64,000 bases of DNA from contig NZ_JABAIJ010000017.1 in NCBI RefSeq assembly GCF_012641435.1, positions 1 through 64,000 of the forward strand. The letters run 5' to 3'. The notes under the pieces were generated by a model. That model saw only the letters and a program-made list of their open reading frames with translations. It had not been told where the DNA came from and did not search any database. How positions within the stretch are numbered: the stretch's first letter is position 1; each line of letters opens with the position of its first letter. The DNA comes from Rhizobium sp. P38BS-XIX (GTDB lineage: Bacteria; Pseudomonadota; Alphaproteobacteria; Rhizobiales; Rhizobiaceae). Of the stretch, positions 49,685 to 58,663 are shown piece by piece. Made by a program: the position numbers and the translations under genes.

Positions 49685-50701
49685 ATGAGCCGTGACGCCC
49701 TGAAGACCCTGTTTCATCCCTTTGCCTCCGGCACCGTCGACGCGCCCGGCGAAGGCCAGCGGATTCTGTTTCTCGGCGCCGAGGCAGGCTTTGCTCTGCC
49801 CGAGGGCTTTGCCGCCGAGCTGTCGGCCGTCCAGGGCTTTCGTCCCTTCTATCGCCAGCTGCAGGCGCAGCGCATCAACGTGACACCGGAAATCGAAGGC
49901 GAAGGCTATGACGGCGCGCTGGTGCTCTGCGGCAAGCATAAGGGCGAGAATGAGGATCATATCGCCGAAGCGCTTGTTCGCGTGAAAGAAGGCGGTCTCA
50001 TCGTCGTTGCCGGCGGCAAGGAAGACGGCATCCAGCCGTTGCGCAAGCGCGTCGAAGCTTTCGGTCTCACGATCGAATACATGCCGAAATATCATGGCGT
50101 TGCCTTCTGGTTTGGCCGCCCTGCCGATATCAAGCCTTTGACCGCGCAGCTCGCCAAGCCGGCAACCCGCGTTGACGATAGCTTCACCACGGCGCCCGGC
50201 ATGTTCTCCCATGACCGTGTCGATGCCGGCTCCGAACTGCTCGCTTCGCGCCTGCCGACCGACTTCAGCGGCGATGCTGCTGATTTCGGCGCCGGCTGGG
50301 GCTACCTTTCCGTCGAGCTTGCGACCAAGTCGCCGAGGATTGCGCGTATTGACCTCTACGAGGCCCATTACGGCGCTCTGGAGGCTGCGCGCGGCAATCT
50401 GCTATCGCATTGCCCGAATGTCGCCCAGCGCTTCTTCTGGCACGATCTGGCCAGCGAGCCCGTCAAGGACAAGTACGACCTGATCATCATGAACCCGCCC
50501 TTCCATGAAGGCCATGCTGCCGAGCCATCTCTCGGCCAGGCGATGATCAAGACTGCCGCTTCGGCGTTGCGTGGCGGCGGCCGACTGATGCTGGTCGCCA
50601 ATCGCGGCCTGCCTTACGAGCCGGTGCTGGCGGAGAACTTCAGAGAGTTCGGCGAAACCTGCCGCAATGCCCGCTACAAGGTGCTCTGGGCAAAGAAGTA
50701 A
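49685..50701 (+). CDS. RsmC-like class I SAM-dependent methyltransferase
   Basis: Methyltransferase of 338 residues with the two-domain RsmC/RlmG plan: a catalytically silent N-terminal half and an active C-terminal half. The C-terminal domain has the SAM motif ADFGAGWGYLSVELA and the amino-methylation motif IIMNPPFHEG, pointing to a guanine N2 target in 16S rRNA. The exact base (G1207 in E. coli RsmC) is not proven here. It starts after the RIME-like element and ends at its own terminator, so it is monocistronic. Confidence 0.9.
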   Translation: MSRDALKTLFHPFASGTVDAPGEGQRILFLGAEAGFALPEGFAAELSAVQGFRPFYRQLQAQRINVTPEIEGEGYDGALVLCGKHKGENEDHIAEALVRVKEGGLIVVAGGKEDGIQPLRKRVEAFGLTIEYMPKYHGVAFWFGRPADIKPLTAQLAKPATRVDDSFTTAPGMFSHDRVDAGSELLASRLPTDFSGDAADFGAGWGYLSVELATKSPRIARIDLYEAHYGALEAARGNLLSHCPNVAQRFFWHDLASEPVKDKYDLIIMNPPFHEGHAAEPSLGQAMIKTAASALRGGGRLMLVANRGLPYEPVLAENFREFGETCRNARYKVLWAKK

Positions 50702-50708
50702 TCAACCG

Positions 50709-50735
50709 AGGCGGCCGATCGGCCGCCTTTCTTTT
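50709..50735. terminator. Terminator between convergent genes
   Basis: AGGCGGCC-GATC-GGCCGCCT, perfect 8-bp stem within an 18-bp palindrome, followed by TTCTTTTG. Confidence 0.8.
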
Positions 50736-50764
50736 GATGGTCACGTGTCACCGGCCCGGCGCGT

Positions 50765-51967
50765 TCATGACACCAGCTGATCCCGCAGGATCAGGAAGTT
50801 TCTCTCGATGAAAAACCAGAGGGCCGCCGCGGCGAGGAAGCTGGTGGCGAGATAGATGATAAAGCCGGACAGCCCCTGGAGATTGTCCCGGCCAAAGACC
50901 ATCTGATCGATGTGATAAATGCCCTTGTGCGTCAGATACAGGCTGTAGGACAGCATTGCGATGCCGGAGATGGCCGGCAGGCGCCAGCGCGCGATCTTCG
51001 GCTGCAGGTCCAGCAACGCGCCGAGAATGAGCGTCACACCCAGCGAGACCAAGGGAAAGCCGACGACGGCGCCAGGAAGAGGCTGGACGACGAGCAGCAT
51101 GTTGGTTCCGGCAAATGGCCCGCGAATGGAAAAGATGACCAGTGCCGCCGTCATCAACATGCCGCCGATTCCGAGAGCAATGTAAGGCGGCATATACCGC
51201 TCCCACAACAGCGGCTTAAACAGCCGGATCGCTGCCAGCACCACGCCAAAGGTCAGCCCATCCATGCGATTGTAAGTCGGATAATAAATATCCTTGAAAT
51301 AGATGGCGAGCGCCTCCCTGTAGGTCTGCATGTCGGCGGCCGGACCGACATCGCCCTGCCAGATAGCAAATCGCAGGCCCATGCCGGCAATGACGATTGT
51401 CGCCAGCAGACAAGCGATGAAAACGGGTGTGGCGCGCCGCTTCAGCAAGACGACGAGCACGGGGAGGATGAGGTAGAAATGTGCCTCGACGCTCAAGGAC
51501 CAGGCCTCGACAAAGGTGCTGCCGTGTCGAGGATCGAGCCCGAAATTGGCCGTGAACGTCAGAAACCGCCAGGCAGACGTCATCATCGTTCCATCGCGCA
51601 AGGCTGGGACCAAGGCATAGACGGCGAACACAAACAGAAAGGCTGGCAGGATGCGGAATGCGCGGCGCACATAAAACGCCTGGATGTCTATGGCACGCCG
51701 GCGCGCGACCTCCGCCATCAGCTGATGGCCGATGAGATAACCGCTGAGGACGAAGAAGATGTCGACGCCGATCCAACCGTAGGGTCTGATGCCGGCAAGC
51801 GGCAATGGCGTCGCCTCCGCCGGCAAATGCATGAGCATGACGAGGAGAATGGCGAGTGCCCGCAACAGATCCGGTCCCAGTGCCCTTGGGCTGACAACGG
51901 AGTCGAGCGGCGCCGCCTCGTCCGACGGATCGAGCGGCTTGGAATTAGCAACAGTTATGGTGTTCAC
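50765..51967 (-). CDS. Acyltransferase family 3 membrane protein (OafA-like)
   Basis: Integral membrane O-acyltransferase of 400 residues with about ten helices. The N-terminal LRALAILLVMLMHLP holds the conserved catalytic His, followed by GWIGVDIFFVLSGYLIG and the RRAFRILPAF segment of the family. Members acetylate or succinylate surface polysaccharides, lipid A or Nod factors (NodX-type). No polysaccharide genes lie nearby, so its substrate cannot be deduced. Monocistronic. The 270-base region upstream, shared with the divergent DUF1287 gene, is AT-rich near 52090. Confidence 0.92.
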   Translation of the reverse strand: MNTITVANSKPLDPSDEAAPLDSVVSPRALGPDLLRALAILLVMLMHLPAEATPLPLAGIRPYGWIGVDIFFVLSGYLIGHQLMAEVARRRAIDIQAFYVRRAFRILPAFLFVFAVYALVPALRDGTMMTSAWRFLTFTANFGLDPRHGSTFVEAWSLSVEAHFYLILPVLVVLLKRRATPVFIACLLATIVIAGMGLRFAIWQGDVGPAADMQTYREALAIYFKDIYYPTYNRMDGLTFGVVLAAIRLFKPLLWERYMPPYIALGIGGMLMTAALVIFSIRGPFAGTNMLLVVQPLPGAVVGFPLVSLGVTLILGALLDLQPKIARWRLPAISGIAMLSYSLYLTHKGIYHIDQMVFGRDNLQGLSGFIIYLATSFLAAAALWFFIERNFLILRDQLVS

Positions 51968-52239
51968 GGCTGGGGTTCCCGTAAATGGTCAATGAACGCC
52001 GATGGACATGCAGGAAATACTGTTGATTGCCTGCCTTGTATCGGAATTCCGGCCAGCGGTAACGCACCATCCCCGGCAAGATAGAATTAACCTAAAATTT
52101 TCGTAAAATCTTATGGAATGGCGGTTAACGCGGCCGATTCGTCGTCCACCCATGCGCGAAAGCATCCATAGATTCGCCTCGATTCGAAGAGAGGTTCGTC
52201 TCCTGAATAGCCGCGAGTTGTCGTATGAAGGGGACGCTG

Positions 52240-52863
52240 ATGACCGACGTTACACGCCGCACGGTATTGCAGGCCAGTCTTCTTGCCCTGACCTCATTGC
52301 CCACGGTGAGCCGCGCCGCCACAGCCGCCCCGAGCTGGCCATTGTCCCTGATCCAGGCAGCGAGAGCGCAAATCGGCGTGACCACGCTTTATGACCCCGC
52401 CTATGTCAGACTGACCTACCCGGGCGGAGATGTACCGCCTGATCGTGGCGTTTGCACCGATGTCGTTATTCGCGCCTATCGCCGCGCTTTCGGCCTCGAT
52501 CTGCAGGCTCTGCTGCACGAAGACATGAAGGCCAATTTTGCCGCCTACCCCAAAGCTTGGGGCATGAAGGCGCCGGACCCGAATATCGATCACCGCCGCG
52601 TGCCCAATCTTGCCGTTTATTTCACCAGGCGAAAGGCAGCACTGCCACTCTCCGAGGATTTCGCCACCTATCGGCCCGGCGATCTCGTCACACAGATGCT
52701 TCCGGGCAATCTCACCCACATCGTCATCGTCTCATCTAAGACATCGACCGAAGCGCCAGGGAGGCCGCTGGTGATCCAGAATATTGGCGCAGGAGCAAGC
52801 GAGGACGACACGCTGTTTGCCTATCAGAGGACGGGACATTATCGATTCGCGCCTGTCGCCTGA
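52240..52863 (+). CDS. DUF1287 family exported protein, possible Tat substrate
   Basis: A 207-residue exported protein of the DUF1287 group, which has an NlpC/P60-like papain fold. The N-terminus DVTRRTVLQASLLALTSLP has paired arginines and resembles a Tat signal. The candidate active site is Cys in GVCTDVVIRAYR, with His in LTHIVIVSS and the DxNIDHRRVPNL block typical of the family. Function is unknown; a cell wall peptidase is a fair guess. ATG 52240 is preferred to 52225 because AAGGGG then lies six bases upstream. Confidence 0.85.
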   Translation: MTDVTRRTVLQASLLALTSLPTVSRAATAAPSWPLSLIQAARAQIGVTTLYDPAYVRLTYPGGDVPPDRGVCTDVVIRAYRRAFGLDLQALLHEDMKANFAAYPKAWGMKAPDPNIDHRRVPNLAVYFTRRKAALPLSEDFATYRPGDLVTQMLPGNLTHIVIVSSKTSTEAPGRPLVIQNIGAGASEDDTLFAYQRTGHYRFAPVA

Positions 52864-53156
52864 TCCAAGCATGCTGCAGACCGTATCACGACATCACGGG
52901 GGGCACCGCGCGATCGGTAGATTACGCCTGCCGTAATCGGCCTTGCTCTCTTTCAGCCCATTCCCCGCACAGAACCGCATAAACATATTCGTCACCCCAA
53001 ACGCCGTCGGCAAGGATGGTCAATTCCGCTGTGCGGCAGAAGATGCAGTTCTGGTGCAATAACCGGCCTCCACAAAAGCTTAGGGCCGCACGCGGCGGCC
53101 CCAACTCGTTACCAATTTGCACTCGACGAGGCCGTTTCAACCCCTAGCGCCGAGGA
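52864..53156. other. Intergenic region between convergent genes
   Basis: About 290 bases. One minus-strand frame (52922-53140, TTG start) encodes 72 residues with three close cysteines but has no proper ribosome site spacing. I do not call it. No clear terminator hairpin was found. Confidence 0.35.
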
Positions 53157-53963
53157 TCATTCAGCATCGGCGCTCGACAGCGCTTCCAGCGTCGGCATCG
53201 AGGTGATGTTGTAGCCGGCATCGACGAAATGAATCTCGCCGGTCACGCCCGCCGACAGATCCGACAGCAGGTAAAGCGACGACGAACCGACCTGATCGAT
53301 GGTGACCGATTTGCGCAGCGGCGCGTTGCGCTGGTTCCACGACAGGATGGCGCGCGCATCGGAAATGCCGGCGCCGGCGAGCGTGCGGATCGGGCCGGCG
53401 GAAACGGCGTTGACGCGGATGCCGCGGGGGCCGTAGTCAGCGGCAAGATAGCGAACGGACGCTTCGAGGGCCGCCTTGGCAACGCCCATGACATTGTAGT
53501 TCGGGATCACGCGCGTGGAGCCGTTATAAGTCAGCGTCAGCATGCTGCCGCCATCTGTCATCAATTCCGCGGCGCGCTTGGCGATCTCGGTGAAGGAGAA
53601 GCACGAAATCACCATGGTGCGGGTGAAATTCTCCCGCGTGGTGTTGGCATAGAGGCCCTTCAGCTCGTTCTTGTCGGAGAAGCCGATAGCGTGGACGATG
53701 AAATCCAGCTTGCCCCAGCGCGCCTTGATTTCGTTGAAGACGCTGTCGACCGAAGCGATATCCTCGACATCGCAGGGCAGAAGAAAATCAGAACCGACTT
53801 CGGCTGCGAGCGGCTTGACGCGCTTGCCGAGCGCCTCGCCCTGAAATGTGAACGCCAGTTCGGCGCCTTCGGCTGCAAGCGCCTTCGAAATACCCCAGGC
53901 AATCGAGTGATTGTTTGCGACGCCCATGATGAGGCCGCGTTTACCCTGCATGATTCCCGTCAT
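53157..53963 (-). CDS. fabI: Enoyl-[acyl-carrier-protein] reductase (NADH)
   Basis: Last reduction of each fatty acid elongation cycle. SDR-type fold with the FabI cofactor motif GLIMGVANNHSIAWGISKAL, the active-site Tyr-Lys arrangement in SYNGSTRVIPNYNVMGVAKAALE-type region (TYNGSTRVIPNYNVMGVAKA), and AGPIRTLAGAGI near the substrate loop. 268 residues from ATG at 53963, four bases after the fabB stop. Third gene of the fabA-fabB-fabI operon. Triclosan-type inhibitors act on this family. Confidence 0.96.
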   Translation of the reverse strand: MTGIMQGKRGLIMGVANNHSIAWGISKALAAEGAELAFTFQGEALGKRVKPLAAEVGSDFLLPCDVEDIASVDSVFNEIKARWGKLDFIVHAIGFSDKNELKGLYANTTRENFTRTMVISCFSFTEIAKRAAELMTDGGSMLTLTYNGSTRVIPNYNVMGVAKAALEASVRYLAADYGPRGIRVNAVSAGPIRTLAGAGISDARAILSWNQRNAPLRKSVTIDQVGSSSLYLLSDLSAGVTGEIHFVDAGYNITSMPTLEALSSADAE

Positions 53964-53967
53964 TGCC

Positions 53968-55191
53968 TTATCCGTTGTAGCGCTGGAATACGAGCGTGGC
54001 GTTGGTGCCGCCGAAGCCGAAGGAATTGGAAAGAGCGATGTCGATCTTGGCATCGTCGATGCGCTTGCGCACGATCGGCACGCCTGCGAATTCCGGATCG
54101 AGTTCGGTGATATGAGCGCTTTCGCCGATGAAACGCTCCTGCATCATCAGGATCGAGTAGATCGATTCCTGAACGCCTGCTGCGCCGAGTGAATGGCCCG
54201 TCAGCGACTTGGTCGACTGGATCGGCGGGATCTTGTCGCCAAACACTTCGCGGATCGCGCCGATTTCCTTGCTGTCGCCCACCGGCGTCGAGGTGCCGTG
54301 GCTGTTGATGTAGTCGATATCGCCCTTCACGGTGGCGAGCGCCTGGCGCATGCAGCGCACGGCACCTTCGCCCGACGGCGCGACCATGTCGTAGCCATCG
54401 GAGGTGGCGCCGTAGCCGACGATCTCGGCATAGATCTTGGCGCCGCGAGCCTTGGCATGTTCGAGCTCTTCCAGGACGAGCACGCCGGCGCCGCCGGCGA
54501 TGACGAAGCCATCGCGATTGGCGTCATAGGCGCGCGAAGCGGCTTCCGGGTGATTCTCGTTGAAGTCGGAGGACATGGCGCCCATGGCGTCGAAAAGGTT
54601 CGACATCGTCCAGTCGAGATCCTCATGACCGCCGGCGAACATGACGTCCTGCTTGCCCCACTGGATCATTTCGGCGGCATTGCCGATGCAGTGCGCCGAG
54701 GTGGAGCAGGCGGACGAGATGGAATAGTTGACGCCGTGGATCTTGAACCAAGTCGCAAGCGTGGCCGACGCGGTCGAGGACATCGACTTCGGCACGGCAA
54801 ACGGGCCGATGCGCTTCGGGCTGTTGTTCTTGCGGGTGATGTCGGCGGCCTCGATCAACGTGCGGGTCGACGGGCCGCCGGAACCCATGATGATGCCGGT
54901 ACGCTCGTTGGTGATGTCGCTTTCTTCGAGACCACTATCGGCGATCGCCTGCTTCATGGCGACGTGATTCCAGGCACCGCCCTGCGACAGGAAGCGCATG
55001 GCGCGACGATCCACCAAGTCGGTCGTATCGATCTTCGGTGCGCCCCAAACCTGGCATTTGAAGCCATGCTCGGCGAAATCGGAAGAGAAAGAAATGCCGG
55101 ATTTGGCGTCGCGCAGCGAGGCGGTCACTTCTTGAGCATCGTTTCCAATCGAAGAGACAATACCCAGACCCGTAACAACTACCCGTCTCAT
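53968..55191 (-). CDS. fabB: 3-oxoacyl-[acyl-carrier-protein] synthase I
   Basis: Condensing enzyme of 407 residues needed to extend cis-unsaturated intermediates. The catalytic Cys lies in SSACSTSAHCIGNAAEM, with the two active-site His in SHGTSTPVGD and LTGHSLGAAG. It opens with RRVVVTGLGIVSSIGN. Second in the operon, 54 bases after fabA and four bases before fabI. Pairing with FabA supports the KAS I rather than KAS II assignment. Confidence 0.96.
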   Translation of the reverse strand: MRRVVVTGLGIVSSIGNDAQEVTASLRDAKSGISFSSDFAEHGFKCQVWGAPKIDTTDLVDRRAMRFLSQGGAWNHVAMKQAIADSGLEESDITNERTGIIMGSGGPSTRTLIEAADITRKNNSPKRIGPFAVPKSMSSTASATLATWFKIHGVNYSISSACSTSAHCIGNAAEMIQWGKQDVMFAGGHEDLDWTMSNLFDAMGAMSSDFNENHPEAASRAYDANRDGFVIAGGAGVLVLEELEHAKARGAKIYAEIVGYGATSDGYDMVAPSGEGAVRCMRQALATVKGDIDYINSHGTSTPVGDSKEIGAIREVFGDKIPPIQSTKSLTGHSLGAAGVQESIYSILMMQERFIGESAHITELDPEFAGVPIVRKRIDDAKIDIALSNSFGFGGTNATLVFQRYNG

Positions 55192-55245
55192 GTCGGTGAC
55201 CTTTTCTTAAACAGTCTGTCTTGGTGGAGGCGGCAGCGCCGCGGC

Positions 55246-55761
55246 TCAGGCAACCTTGTCCTTTGACAGGCCTACACGAAGGTCTGTCGCCTGATAAATG
55301 GTTTCGCCGTCAGCCTTCAGCCAGCCGTCGGCCGTGCCGAGAACCAGGCGGCCACGCATGACGCGCTTGAAGTCGATGCCGTATTCGAGCAGCTTCGTGT
55401 CGGGACGAACCATGCCCTTGAACTTCACTTCGCCCGTCGAAAGCGCCATGCCGCGACCGGGCTCGCCGAGCCAACCGAGGAAGAAGCCGGTCAGCTGCCA
55501 CATGCCGTCGAGGCCGAGGCAGCCCGGCATGATGGGATTGCCGGCGAAATGGCAGGGAAAATACCAATCATCTGGGCGCACGTCATATTCGGCGCGGATA
55601 TAGCCCTTGTCGAAGGCGCCACCGGTTTCGGAAATATCGGTAATGCGATGGACCATCAGCATCGGTGGCAGGGGAAGCTGTGCATTGCCCGGGCCGAACA
55701 GCTCGCCGCGGCCACAGGACAGGATTTCCTCGTAATTGAAGCTGGATTGTCTCGTCGTCAT
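55246..55761 (-). CDS. fabA: 3-hydroxydecanoyl-[acyl-carrier-protein] dehydratase/isomerase
   Basis: Dehydratase that also isomerises trans-2 to cis-3 decenoyl-ACP, the branch point to unsaturated fatty acids. Catalytic His in WYFPCHFAGNPIMPGCLGLDGMWQL with the partner Asp in the same segment. 171 residues from ATG at 55761 (GGGAAACGGAAT upstream); the frame continues 25 codons further without support. First gene of fabA-fabB-fabI. Divergent to irr. Confidence 0.97.
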   Translation of the reverse strand: MTTRQSSFNYEEILSCGRGELFGPGNAQLPLPPMLMVHRITDISETGGAFDKGYIRAEYDVRPDDWYFPCHFAGNPIMPGCLGLDGMWQLTGFFLGWLGEPGRGMALSTGEVKFKGMVRPDTKLLEYGIDFKRVMRGRLVLGTADGWLKADGETIYQATDLRVGLSKDKVA

Positions 55762-55985
55762 AAAATTCCGTTTCCCCCGCATGAATGCCGATGGATGTGA
55801 AGCTTTAGTGCAAGATCGACAGAAAATGAAGCGCAACCATCACACTCTCATTCGTCTATTCGACTGAAGGCACCAGCTCTTATGTGGTGGTCGCATACAG
55901 GAACGCCAGAGCTGCGACCAGTGGCAAATACGCCAAAAGCCCGATTTTTCCGGCTTTTCAGCACCTTCCCACCCCATCGAAACTA

Positions 55986-56014
55986 TTGAAAGCAATCAAG
56001 GCAAAAGTTATATG
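55986..56014 (+). promoter_or_regulatory. Predicted housekeeping promoter of irr
   Basis: TTGAAA and TATATG separated by exactly 17 bases, about 45 bases before the irr start codon. It is the cleanest sigma-70 type match in the window. Confidence 0.6.
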
Positions 56015-56057
56015 GCTATGAGAAGAATTATGGAAATCAGGAATCCGGAGTCCCTGA

Positions 56058-56480
56058 ATGGCGGAAGAAGCCGAAATCGCGATCGAGACCAGGCTGCGCA
56101 ATGTCGGCTTGAGGCCGACCAGGCAGCGGATCGCGCTGGGTGATCTTCTTTTCGCCAAGGGCGACCGGCACCTGACCGTGGAAGAGCTGCACGAGGAAGC
56201 TGTCGCCGCCGGCGTGCCGGTCTCTCTCGCAACCGTCTACAACACGCTGCATCAATTTACCGAGGCCGGCATGATCCGCGTTCTCGCCGTCGAAAGCGCC
56301 AAGACCTATTTCGACACCAACGTTTCCGATCACCATCACTTCTTCGTGGAAGGCCACAATGAGGTGCTGGATATTCCGATCAGCAATCTGACGATCGGCA
56401 ATCTGCCGGAACCGCCCAAGGGCATGGAAATCGCCCATGTCGACGTGGTGATCCGCCTGCGCCGCAAGCAGCAGCGCTAA
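56058..56480 (+). CDS. irr: Iron response regulator Irr (Fur family)
   Basis: Transcription factor of 140 residues that represses or activates iron and haem genes when iron is scarce. It has the Fur-type winged helix (LRPTRQRIALGDLLF; VSLATVYNTLHQFTEAGM) and the Irr hallmark His-His-His at 92-94 (SDHHHFFVE) that binds haem. The N-terminal haem regulatory motif of Bradyrhizobium Irr (GCPWHD) is absent, as in Rhizobium. CGGAG sits seven bases before the ATG. The neighbouring fabA is a conserved partner in position rather than a known target. Confidence 0.95.
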   Translation: MAEEAEIAIETRLRNVGLRPTRQRIALGDLLFAKGDRHLTVEELHEEAVAAGVPVSLATVYNTLHQFTEAGMIRVLAVESAKTYFDTNVSDHHHFFVEGHNEVLDIPISNLTIGNLPEPPKGMEIAHVDVVIRLRRKQQR

Positions 56481-56523
56481 GCCTCTCGCTGCTGTCGGCG
56501 CCGTTGCACAGCAAGCGCACTCC

Positions 56524-57159
56524 TCACATCACATCGTCCGGATGCCGCCCTGGCTTATGATGATAGGTCGGGAACGTCCAGCCGAACCACAGAGCCCCGC
56601 CACGCACCGCGAAGGCGGCGGCTACTCCCAACCCGGCTGACGCGTAAAGCGGCAGCATCGTTGAATTGGCCGCCGTGAAGACGCCGGCGCCGACGATCGC
56701 GGCGGTGACGTAGATCTCCGGCCGCAACAGCACGGACGGCTCATTTGCCAGGAGATCGCGCAGGATGCCACCGAAGGTGGCCGTCAACGCTCCGGTTACG
56801 ATGGCGACCGTGGGCGAGCCCGTGGCCGCCATTCCCTTGGCGGCCCCCATCACGCAGTAGGCCGACAATCCCACAGCATCGAGCCAGAGAAGAAGCCGAT
56901 AGCGCGATTCGAACAGATGCGCGGTGAAAAAGAACAAGACGCCGACCACGGCGCAGATGATGATGTAGGTCGGGTTCAGCACCCAGAAAACGGGCACTCT
57001 CCCGAGGACGATGTCTCGCAGCGTGCCGCCGCCAATGCCGGTCACCGCCGCAAGAAAGAGAAAACCGATCAGATCCAGCTGCTTTCGCGAGGCCGAGAGC
57101 GCGCCAGTCGCGGCAAAGAGGGCGACGCCGGCATAATCCAGAAACGAGAGAAGCGACAT
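56524..57159 (-). CDS. TRIC-type (UPF0126) cation channel family membrane protein
   Basis: Membrane protein of 211 residues with seven hydrophobic helices in two repeats. Each repeat has the Gly-rich signature: LFAATGALSASRKQLDLIGF with AVTGIGGGTLRDIVLG, and GAAKGMAATGSPTVAIVTGALTATFGGILRDLLANEPS. Bacterial members form trimeric potassium-type channels. ATG 57159 is chosen because GGAG precedes it by six bases; the longer open frame upstream overlaps the divergent secreted-protein gene. The C-terminal tail is His-rich. Physiological role in rhizobia unknown. Confidence 0.92.
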   Translation of the reverse strand: MSLLSFLDYAGVALFAATGALSASRKQLDLIGFLFLAAVTGIGGGTLRDIVLGRVPVFWVLNPTYIIICAVVGVLFFFTAHLFESRYRLLLWLDAVGLSAYCVMGAAKGMAATGSPTVAIVTGALTATFGGILRDLLANEPSVLLRPEIYVTAAIVGAGVFTAANSTMLPLYASAGLGVAAAFAVRGGALWFGWTFPTYHHKPGRHPDDVM

Positions 57160-57300
57160 CGAGAACTCCAACGGGACACCGGCGATTTTGCTGAAATGAA
57201 TCACGACGGCAAGGGCCGCGCAAGCAGGAGCGTGTAAAGATGTCGCGGCGGTTGCGGCGACATCGGCGGCCGCGACGGCGCTTCGAAAAGGAATACCCCC

Positions 57301-57780
57301 GTGAAATCCCTGCTGATCGTGATCCTCAATCTCATCGCATTCGTGATCATGCCTGCCGTGGCGCAGGCGCAGCAGTCGATCCTGCAGGATCCCGTGGCGT
57401 TCGAGAAGGAACACTTCACCAAGAGCTGCGATGGCCAAGTGAGCTTCGGCGATCGCTTCTCGACGGTGCAGGATATCAACAACGACAAGCTGAACGATAT
57501 CGTCATCAACGAAGGCGAGATCACCTGCAAGGGCGAAAAAGGCCCCTACTGCACGGATGAAGGCTGCCCCTATAATTTCTACGTCCAGGTCGCTGAAGGC
57601 GGCTATATCCTTGTCGCCACCGCGCAGATCTACGGCTACGACTTCATCCAGCGCTTCGGCAACATGGTGCTGGTCATGAAAATGCACCCTCACTTCTGCG
57701 ACCGCAAGGATGGCGAGGACGCCTGCGAGATCACCGTCAGGGTGCGCGGCGTCAAGTTCGTTACCATCTCAAAGAAATAG
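57301..57780 (+). CDS. Small secreted hypothetical protein
   Basis: A 159-residue exported protein. The signal peptide (1 to about 23, MPAVAQA) is clear. The mature part has six cysteines (SCDGQ, TCKGEKGPYC, GCPY, FC, AC), probably disulfide-bonded, and the stretch VQDINNDKLNDIVINEGEITC resembles a Ca-binding or FG-GAP-like loop (D-x-N-N-D-x-x-x-D). I know no named family. The start is GTG at 57301 with AAAGGAAT upstream. Monocistronic; convergent with the YdcF-like gene 20 bases away. Confidence 0.8.
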   Translation: MKSLLIVILNLIAFVIMPAVAQAQQSILQDPVAFEKEHFTKSCDGQVSFGDRFSTVQDINNDKLNDIVINEGEITCKGEKGPYCTDEGCPYNFYVQVAEGGYILVATAQIYGYDFIQRFGNMVLVMKMHPHFCDRKDGEDACEITVRVRGVKFVTISKK

Positions 57781-57800
57781 GCTCACGGCCCGGACACCTG

Positions 57801-58592
57801 TTACGGCCCGGGATAAAGCGCCGATGTGCGGCCGACGGCGTAGTAGCCGACGAGACCGACCCACTCGCGCACGCCGGTCGCCAGTAACTGGGCGTTCAGC
57901 GACGGTTGAGTGAAATCGAGGCGAAGCGTTTCCTTGCCCGTGCTGCGATAATCGACCGGCCACGGCACGACGGGAATGCCCTGCTTGCGGAAGATGCCCA
58001 TCGAGCGTGGCATATGGAAGCCTGACGTGATGAGCAGGCAATCCGAAAGACCGTTCTGTGCCAGCAGTTCCTTCGTGTTGACGGCATTTTCGAAGGTCGT
58101 GCGCGAGGTCCTGTCTTCTACCATCCGGCTCGTGGGGATGCCGAGGGCGGTAAAGAAGCGTTCGGAGATAACGGCATCACCCTCGTAGGTGCCGCCAAGC
58201 GAACCATCGCCGCCGGAGATGACGATGCGCGCCTGCGGATACTTCTGCGCCAGCCGCAGCGCCTCGACGAGACGATCGCCCGCCGAATCAAGCTCGTAGC
58301 CGCCGCGCGCCGTCGTCACCTCGTTCTGCGTGGCGCCACCGAGCACGATCATGCACTTGAGGTCCGCCGGATCGGCAGCAGCCCGCGGAAAGCGCTCTTC
58401 GAGCCCCTGGACGATATAGGCGCCCGCGGTCGTATAAAGCGCGACGAATAGCACGAGGACAGACAAGAGCGAGGTGATGATGGTCGTCGCGCGCCAGCGC
58501 AAAAGTGCGGCCAGAAGCGCCAGAAAACCGAAGAGAAATGCCAGCGACAGCGGCTGACCGAAAATCCAGACAAGTTTCGAAAAAACGAACAC
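57801..58592 (-). CDS. YdcF/ElyC-family (DUF218) membrane protein
   Basis: A 263-residue protein with two N-terminal membrane helices (about 14-32 and 37-58) and a periplasmic DUF218 domain. Typical signatures: MIVLGGATQNEV, ARIVISGGDGSLGG, TSRTTFENAVNTKELL and LLITSGFHMPRSMGIFRKQGI. In E. coli the relatives ElyC and SanA affect envelope integrity and peptidoglycan precursor use. No enzymatic activity is established. Divergent from nothing close; the YoaK gene lies 70 bases upstream on the same strand and may share its transcript. Confidence 0.92.
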   Translation of the reverse strand: MFVFSKLVWIFGQPLSLAFLFGFLALLAALLRWRATTIITSLLSVLVLFVALYTTAGAYIVQGLEERFPRAAADPADLKCMIVLGGATQNEVTTARGGYELDSAGDRLVEALRLAQKYPQARIVISGGDGSLGGTYEGDAVISERFFTALGIPTSRMVEDRTSRTTFENAVNTKELLAQNGLSDCLLITSGFHMPRSMGIFRKQGIPVVPWPVDYRSTGKETLRLDFTQPSLNAQLLATGVREWVGLVGYYAVGRTSALYPGP

Positions 58593-58663
58593 GGCATATC
58601 CTTCAGCTTGTCGGCAAAACGATTCACATTCTCCCTAGCAGATTTTTGTGCGCTGCAATGCGG

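Noticed and set aside
52922..53140. 72-codon frame with a cluster of cysteines after fabI
   Set aside because: TTG start with the purine run directly abutting it and no known family; not enough support.
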